Below are positions 59,144 through 64,000 of a stretch of 64,000 nt of DNA, piece by piece. The translations under genes were made by a program, and so were the position numbers. Origin of the DNA: Dermacentor variabilis (lineage: Eukaryota > Arthropoda > Arachnida > Ixodida > Ixodidae); the NCBI RefSeq assembly GCF_050947875.1, contig NW_027460335.1, positions 7,889,928 to 7,953,927 of the forward strand, written 5' to 3'. The notes beneath the pieces are model-generated. The model was given only the letters and a program-made list of their open reading frames with translations. It was not told the DNA's origin and searched no databases. Each line of letters opens with the position of its first letter. The first letter of the stretch is position 1.

Positions 59144-60395
59144 AACATCGCCGATGAGCAGTACCGAGACCTATCGCTGCGAGCACTCATCGAGCGTCTG
59201 CGCTCTACACCTAGCCACGCATCCGTTCGCCGATATGTCCTCCAGGGTGGCATTCTGTAATGAAGGAACTTCCTCCCTGACGGATCTGATTTTCTTCTTG
59301 TCGTGCCAAAACATCTGCGACAGACTGTGCTTCTTGGGATGCATGAGGCACCACTGCAGGACATCTTGGGGTAACCCGCATGTACGACCGCGTCCGCCGC
59401 CGCTTCTGTTGGCCTGGTCTCACTCGCTCCGTCCGACGCTATGTTGCTGCCTGTGATCCCTGCCAGCTTCGGGAGGCACCTCTGGTGCTCCCTGCTGGTC
59501 ATCTCCAGCCGATCACCGTCCCTGTGGAACCGTTCTTTCGTTTGGGATTAGACCTCCTCGGTCCTTTTCCCACGTCATCCTCTGGGAACAAATGGGTAGC
59601 CGTCGCAACTGATTACGCCACCCGAAACGCTGTCACGCGGGCTCTCCCTACCAGTTGCGCCACTGACATCGCGGACTTTCTCTTGCGTGACCTTATCTTG
59701 CTTCATGGCGCCCCGCGACAGCAGCTTACTGACCGTGGTCGTAACTTCCTCTCGAAAGTTATCGCCGACATTGTTCGTTCCTGCTCCACTCAACACAAGC
59801 TATGTCATACCATCCTCAAACCAATGGCCTGACAGAGCGGTTAAACCATGCTCTTATCGATATGCTGCCCAAGTACGTTTCCAAGGACCCCCACGACTGG
59901 GACATTGCCCTTCCTTACGTCACACTTGCGTATAATTCTTCCCGGCACGACACCGCCGGATTTTCTTCATTTTATCTACTGTACGGTCGCGAACCTACCT
60001 TGCCCCTTGACACGGCACTTCCTTCCGTTGCGATCTCAACAAGGGAATATGCTTGCGACGCCATCGCCCTCGCCTACCATGCACGCCAGCTTACCCGTGC
60101 TCGACTGACGGCCTCGCAAACCACTCAGCAGCGTCAGCACAACTCCCGCCACCGTGACGTACAGTTCTCGCCTTGTCCGCTCGTGATCCTGTGGTCGCCC
60201 TCTCGTCACGTCGGACTTTCAGCAAAGCTCCTTTCGCGATAAACAGGGCTCTTCCGCGTGCTTGGCCAGGTGACGCCTGTGACGTACGGAATTGCTCCTG
60301 TGAGATCAACCTCGTCCTCTACTCTGGCATTTAGTGATATCGTGCACATCAGCACGCTCAAGGCCTACTACACTGCTTCCGAGTCCGGCCCTTAG
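59144..60395 (+). pseudogene. Ty3 element 3: integrase
   Basis: The zinc-binding region (LGMHEAPLQDIL, then VAACDPCQ) is damaged: the second His is not visible and a frame change occurs near 59370. The core (frame 59380-59832) has the first catalytic Asp at 59551-59553 (LGLDLLGPFP) and the second at 59731-59733 (LTDRGRNF). The Glu at 59835-59837 (TNGLTERLN) is in frame 59802-60242 after a one-base loss near 59805. The C-terminal part has YNSSRHDTAGFSSFYLLYGRE and LLWSPSR-type residues (here ILWSPSR). A stop occurs at 60240-60242, and similarity continues to about 60395 with DIVHISTLKAYY. The DD(~35)E triad is complete but split. Confidence 0.88.
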
Positions 60396-60409
60396 TCGCT
60401 CCGGGACGG

Positions 60410-60590
60410 TGATTTTCGCGCCAGGTATAGTGCTACGGAAAATTATTTCCGATGACGAAGAGCCGAGCAGTGTGAAGACGACGACGACGATTGGAGACAA
60501 GCGCGGGCTGTTGCCTCTTGGCCAAGTGCGGCGTATTTCGTTGTAAATATACTTATATATAGCTTTTCGTCTGCGTCTTTCTACGTAACA
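60410..60590 (+). repeat. Candidate 3' LTR of Ty3 element 3
   Basis: A TG at 60410 follows a GGGACGG stretch that could be the polypurine tract, and the segment ends in TAACA at 60590. It contains a TATA-like TATACTTATATATA near 60548. It lies just after the integrase end, as expected. With no second LTR to align, both borders are provisional. Confidence 0.45.
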
Positions 60591-61589
60591 ATATGGGATC
60601 CTTTATAGCCTACATCATCGTGTAATTACTAGACCAGGTGGAATCTATCGATATTACTATTATTTGTGGTTTTCAATAACGGCTGCAATCAAGAGATGTG
60701 GCATCAAGCCCATAATTGTAGAGAAAGTCTCATACATTTTTTGATATACAAGATCAAGATCAGTAAGCTTTTCCACGATCCATAGCCTCACTGAAGAACA
60801 GGCCCTTGTTACCCACGTGCCGACATCGACCTAGGTTTTCGTCTTTCACAAGCGCTTGCTCGGAGTAATAGCTTTTTCCCGCGAAGTTGAAGAAGAAGTT
60901 GCCGAGAAATGTAATGATACTTAAGTCAAGCGGAGAATTGCTAACAATGCCGTTTGTTTACACGTATTGCTCAACGTTGGTAGCTGTGATGCAATCTGCA
61001 GTCAATAGTGCCGTCTGCAGTAAGCGATAGGCAGCAGCCTCATGAAAGCTGCCCATGGAACTCCCCATAATATCTTGACGTCGTCCTGTGAAGTGTTTTC
61101 TCAACGGTTCTCTCAGTAGGATATCTAGCCTACATCATTTGTCACGAGTCCGAAACCGCATTCCTGGCGTGCACTGCCTCCCGTTAGGCTAACTAGTGAG
61201 ATTCGACTAACCCGTGTTATGTAAGTCATAATTGTGAGATATAGACGCGTATCTATACCCAGCGCTGAGTGCTCTACGTAAACCGGATATCACGACCCGA
61301 CGTTATTTATTCTACGCTATACAGACGGCATGAAAACGCTTAGTGTAATGGTCGCGCTGGGTTTTTTGACACAATTTGGCACATGCGCAATTGGGCATTA
61401 ATGTGGTTGGCCACGAAATGCAGCGCACAGGCTGCTGACATCTGGCCGGACCTTAGAATGGGCAGCAAATAGTTTCCCAGCGCTTTCGTACGCCATATAT
61501 GTGCAGCTAAAACGAAGCCGGTAAAACCACCATGTTATTTTGCTTTAGCAAAAAGGTATGGATAAGAGGACAGTTAAAATTGATATCAG

Positions 61590-61862
61590 ATGGCTTCGAA
61601 GGTGCCGTTAACAAGCCTTGTAGAGCGAGGACATGTGAAGAACATTGAAAATTTAAGAAAACCACAAGAAGCTCCTCATCTGGTTAATACCAGAGAGAAA
61701 AATTCCCAGGCAGAAGTTATAGCATGCCTGAAGCAAAATTTTACGCCTTTATGGGTGTTAAAAGGGCGTTTTCGAACTTTACACATTCTGTTACCCAAAT
61801 GTACCGAGCTGGCTCAAGACATATTATGGCAGGACTCTGACAAACAACCAAAAGAAAATTAA
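61590..61862 (+). CDS. Hypothetical 90-residue ORF in duplicated segment
   Basis: I do not recognise this frame. It starts MASKVPLTSLVERGH, is charged overall (many Lys, Glu and Arg), has a hydrophobic stretch LWVLKGRFRTLHILL in the middle, and ends PKEN. No signal peptide, zinc ligands or catalytic motif is seen. The equivalent stretch in copy 1 (32351-32640) keeps the ATG and most residues but has an in-frame TAG after MASK...IEN and further stops. It could be the end of an older element protein or chance. Confidence 0.2.
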   Translation: MASKVPLTSLVERGHVKNIENLRKPQEAPHLVNTREKNSQAEVIACLKQNFTPLWVLKGRFRTLHILLPKCTELAQDILWQDSDKQPKEN

Positions 61863-62869
61863 AATTCACAGTATATGCAAGGAATTACCACCCTACATGA
61901 AAGGTGTTCGTGGATCCACTAGAACATTCCGTTTCGTTGATAACGATCTTTTCAACTGCAATATTGTGAGGGTACAAGCATAAGAAACACATTCGTTCCA
62001 AAGTTGGATTTGGCCGTGTAAAAAGTTTCATTTAAAATGTAGCTGTTGGTGTTTCAGGTCAGTTTATACATATGGTTACCAATGCCTAAAAAGCTGGACG
62101 GAACGCCTGTGTGGCGCAATCGATTGGGTCTCTGGCTTGCAAGTGAGGTTCTAGGGTTCTAACGCATATCCGAGCATTTCTTTCGGTAACCTATTTAACA
62201 AAGAGTTGCATTCCTTTTGAATTGTTTTTTTGCAGCTCGTTAACTGCGAAACGACTAACGAGCTGAAGGCGGAATTTTCTTTTATTTCCCTTCTGTTTCA
62301 GCCAAACAGCCTCCATATTTGACCAAGGGTGTTGACCAAATAACATTGCTTGCATATTATACAAAAGGGTGATCCCCATGTGACAAACTTAGTTACCCCC
62401 TAAGCGTGTCAAATTGGTTAGTAGGTACCACAATTACTAAGGGCAAACAAAAAAATTGGGAGGAGGAAACGAAAAGACAAGTCTCTCCTCCGTTTTTGCT
62501 GTTTCGGCGCTAATATTTATAAATCAATATCATCTAGCGCAATTCAAGGATCTCCTTTATTTAGTGCTAAGTTGGCGAAGACACTTGATGAAAAAATTGC
62601 GACTATTCAAGAAAAAAGAAAAATATTTCTTAGCAATCGAAATCTAAATGTACAAGGTGTCTTCGTCACCTTGCAAGAAGTCAAAAATAAAAAAAAAACA
62701 AGAAAATTGTAATAGTCGTAATATAACGGTTCCTGGCAACTGTATATACAAGTGAGAATATACATGTTCGGGAACACAAAAAATAATGTCGCCGATCGGC
62801 CCGGGCCAACACCGGTCCCTGGCTAAAAGAAACAACACATTTTACACTACAAATTCAGCCAGCGTCCAT

Positions 62870-63755
62870 CCTATGCGTAACAGTTGACGTCCGGACAAGA
62901 AAGACTGCCTTACATCGAAAGAAAAGCGAAATTGTTCTAAGAGGCAAAAAATCTCAGACCTCTGGACCGCGGTAAGGTCATCGGCAATAGAAGTGAACAC
63001 ATATCTGGGCGACAGGTCACACGCAGAAACGGCACTGAGTACGCTTGAACTAGTACAGTAACGGTCATCGGGCACGTCCTCGATCGCTTCTACAATTCCA
63101 AGACATTCCCCTCCGGGTAGCCTCATTGGGTATGGGAGCTGGCTGCAAATGATAATGGTGCTGGAGCCTGTATAGTGTACACTATCGCAAAAAGATGTGG
63201 GCAGTAGTGCAACAGCGTCTGAGATTCCGCTGCAGCACATGGGCGCGACTGTTGGAACGTCGGAGTCGGCTTGGAGATGTATCTTCCCCTAATGCAAAGA
63301 GACATCGGCGAGCGGCAAATGTAACAGCAGCGAGAGTTCTATTTCGGCCCGTGCTCAATGGATAACGGCATTGTGGCGAGAAAGAAAATCCCAGCCGAGC
63401 ATAACGTGATGAGAGCACAAGGAAAGGATTATGAATTGTATGGCCTATAGAACGTCGGCAATGACAACACGAGCAGTGCATGCCGCTAAGGGGCGAGGGT
63501 GAATATTCTGAGCACTGGCGGGCGGACGGCCAGCCCAGAATGAGGCGTCGTGGCTTTCCGAAGTATACGTCAAAGCTTAGCGTCCCTAAGACATACGGCG
63601 GCTCTTGCGTCCACGAGTGCAGATGCCCGCGCACCGTCAAAAGAGGCGTCGATTACGTTCGAGGGACTGCACTGAGGACTTTCACAATTCGACGATGTCG
63701 CAGCCCTTGGCTCGTCGACTGCCACGATTATCTTTCCACGCCATAGGTCTGCGCA
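62870..63755 (-). pseudogene. Ty3-type protease fragment (duplicated), copy 2
   Basis: This is the paralogue of 33570-34505. The protease-like motif reads ALVDARAAVCLRD at about 63620-63590, so the catalytic Gly is Arg here and Gly in copy 1. The linker with LSAVSACDLSPRYVFTSIAD and LEQFRFSFDVRQSFLSG (63240-62842) is better preserved than in copy 1. It stops just short of the RT, at the same place as copy 1. Confidence 0.8.
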
Positions 63756-63822
63756 CTCGCTCACACCCACTCGCACTCATTTCAAAGGTGTGAGTGCGAG
63801 TGGGAGTGAGTGCGAGGAAATC
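63750..63822 (+). repeat. GTGAGT-type foldback array, short copy
   Basis: The left arm CACTCGCTCACACCCACTCG, the core ATTTCAAAGG and the start of a GAGTGN arm reproduce the plan at 34510-35335. The right arm is only ~40 bases before unrelated LINE sequence. Confidence 0.8.
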
Positions 63823-63827
63823 TATCA

Positions 63828-64000
63828 GTTCACTTCCACAAACTGGGTACGGTTAGTAAGATAGTCGCAAATCCAGACAATTATGGGGCCTGTGCCTAAT
63901 GTAGTGTCAAGATTCCTTATGAGCTTTTTGTGTGATACCCGATCAAATGCCTTCGAGAAATCGAGTAGGATGAGGTCTGTTTGTCTGTGTTGGTCGATAT
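63828..64000 (-). pseudogene. LINE RT fragment running off the window
   Basis: Minus sense reads QTDLILLDFSKAFDRVSHKKL and continues with an ICDYLTNRTQFVEVN stretch up to a stop near 63830. This is the palm motif A region of a CR1/Jockey-like RT with its catalytic Asp (LLDFSKAFD). Upstream coding sequence lies beyond base 64000. The catalytic (F/Y)ADD region, which should follow toward lower coordinates, is missing because the sequence changes to the GTGAGT array. Confidence 0.8.

Larger units (their letters stand above)
56767..60590 (+). mobile_element. Ty3-type retrotransposon 3: PR-RT-RH-IN and 3' LTR, gag missing
   Basis: This is the best-preserved Ty3 pol in the window. The order is protease (about 56990-57740), RT (57740-58560), RNase H (58600-59100), integrase (59154-60395) and a candidate 3' LTR (60410-60590). 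Gag, primer-binding site and 5' LTR are absent because the element begins directly after the LINE tail at 56766. Frameshifts are few enough that each domain can be followed. Copy 2 of the 3.2 kb duplicated segment starts immediately after the LTR. Confidence 0.9.
60591..63820. repeat. 3.2 kb duplicated segment, copy 2
   Basis: This is the direct-orientation partner of 31360-34580, about 29.2 kb away, with the same landmarks in the same order. Its left edge coincides with the end of the Ty3 LTR. Its right edge is the GTGAGT array, which is only ~40 bases long here before LINE sequence begins, against ~760 bases in copy 1. Confidence 0.9.

Overview
The window looks like a stretch of a large, repeat-rich arthropod genome, most likely a hard tick (Ixodidae, probably a metastriate). 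The basis is the mix of elements: a tRNA-derived SINE resembling those I know from ixodid ticks, several truncated non-LTR retrotransposons, Ty3-type LTR elements, Penelope-like elements with a GIY-YIG endonuclease, and foldback elements with long low-complexity arms. Species cannot be fixed from the sequence alone. I found no convincing intact host gene, rRNA, functional tRNA or CRISPR array. Almost every recognisable coding stretch is a broken piece of a mobile element.

Layout. 1-10.4 kb is mostly anonymous AT-rich DNA. It holds two copies of a ~1 kb dispersed repeat about 5.1 kb apart (2816-3846, 7916-9032), a minus-strand SINE (5447-5690) and a 265-bp tandem satellite (5998-6838). 10.4-12.06 kb is a minus-strand LINE. 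Around 14.1 kb lies a broken THAP zinc-finger exon. 14.52-17.24 kb is a foldback element with 10-bp-period arms, TTAA at both ends and an RTE-type retrotransposon inside it. 18.1-20.5 kb holds a palindromic MITE and a decayed Tc1/mariner-type transposase whose outer end meets a (TA)n tract. 22.5-24.5 kb is a plus-strand LINE whose 3' end runs into a minus-strand Ty3 gag-pol fragment (24.5-25.9 kb).

26.7-27.8, 45.1-46.2 and 49.15-50.85 kb are three copies of a composite repeat with a tRNA-like Pol III module; the third is interrupted by an RTE copy. A ~3.2 kb segment occurs twice in direct orientation (31.36-34.58 and 60.59-63.82 kb). It contains a Ty3 protease fragment joined to a GTGAGT-type foldback array, which also occurs separately at 40.6-41.3 kb. 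41.3-44.7 kb is a second, more complete but heavily mutated Ty3 element (minus). 47.5-48.8 and 39.6-40.6 kb are minus-strand LINE remnants. 51.15-56.77 kb is the longest non-LTR element (ORF1, endonuclease, RT, zinc finger, (CATC)n tail). It is split by two independent Penelope-type insertions, both with recognisable target-site duplications. It runs directly into a plus-strand Ty3 pol (56.8-60.6 kb) that lacks gag. The window ends inside another minus-strand LINE RT.

The parts do not form a pathway. They record nested insertion, 5' truncation, duplication and decay. The strongest leads are the two foldback families (10-bp and 6-bp arm periods), the nested Penelope insertions with duplicated targets, the 3.2 kb duplication, and the tRNA-module composite repeat. 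I did not find evidence for a new host-encoded system.
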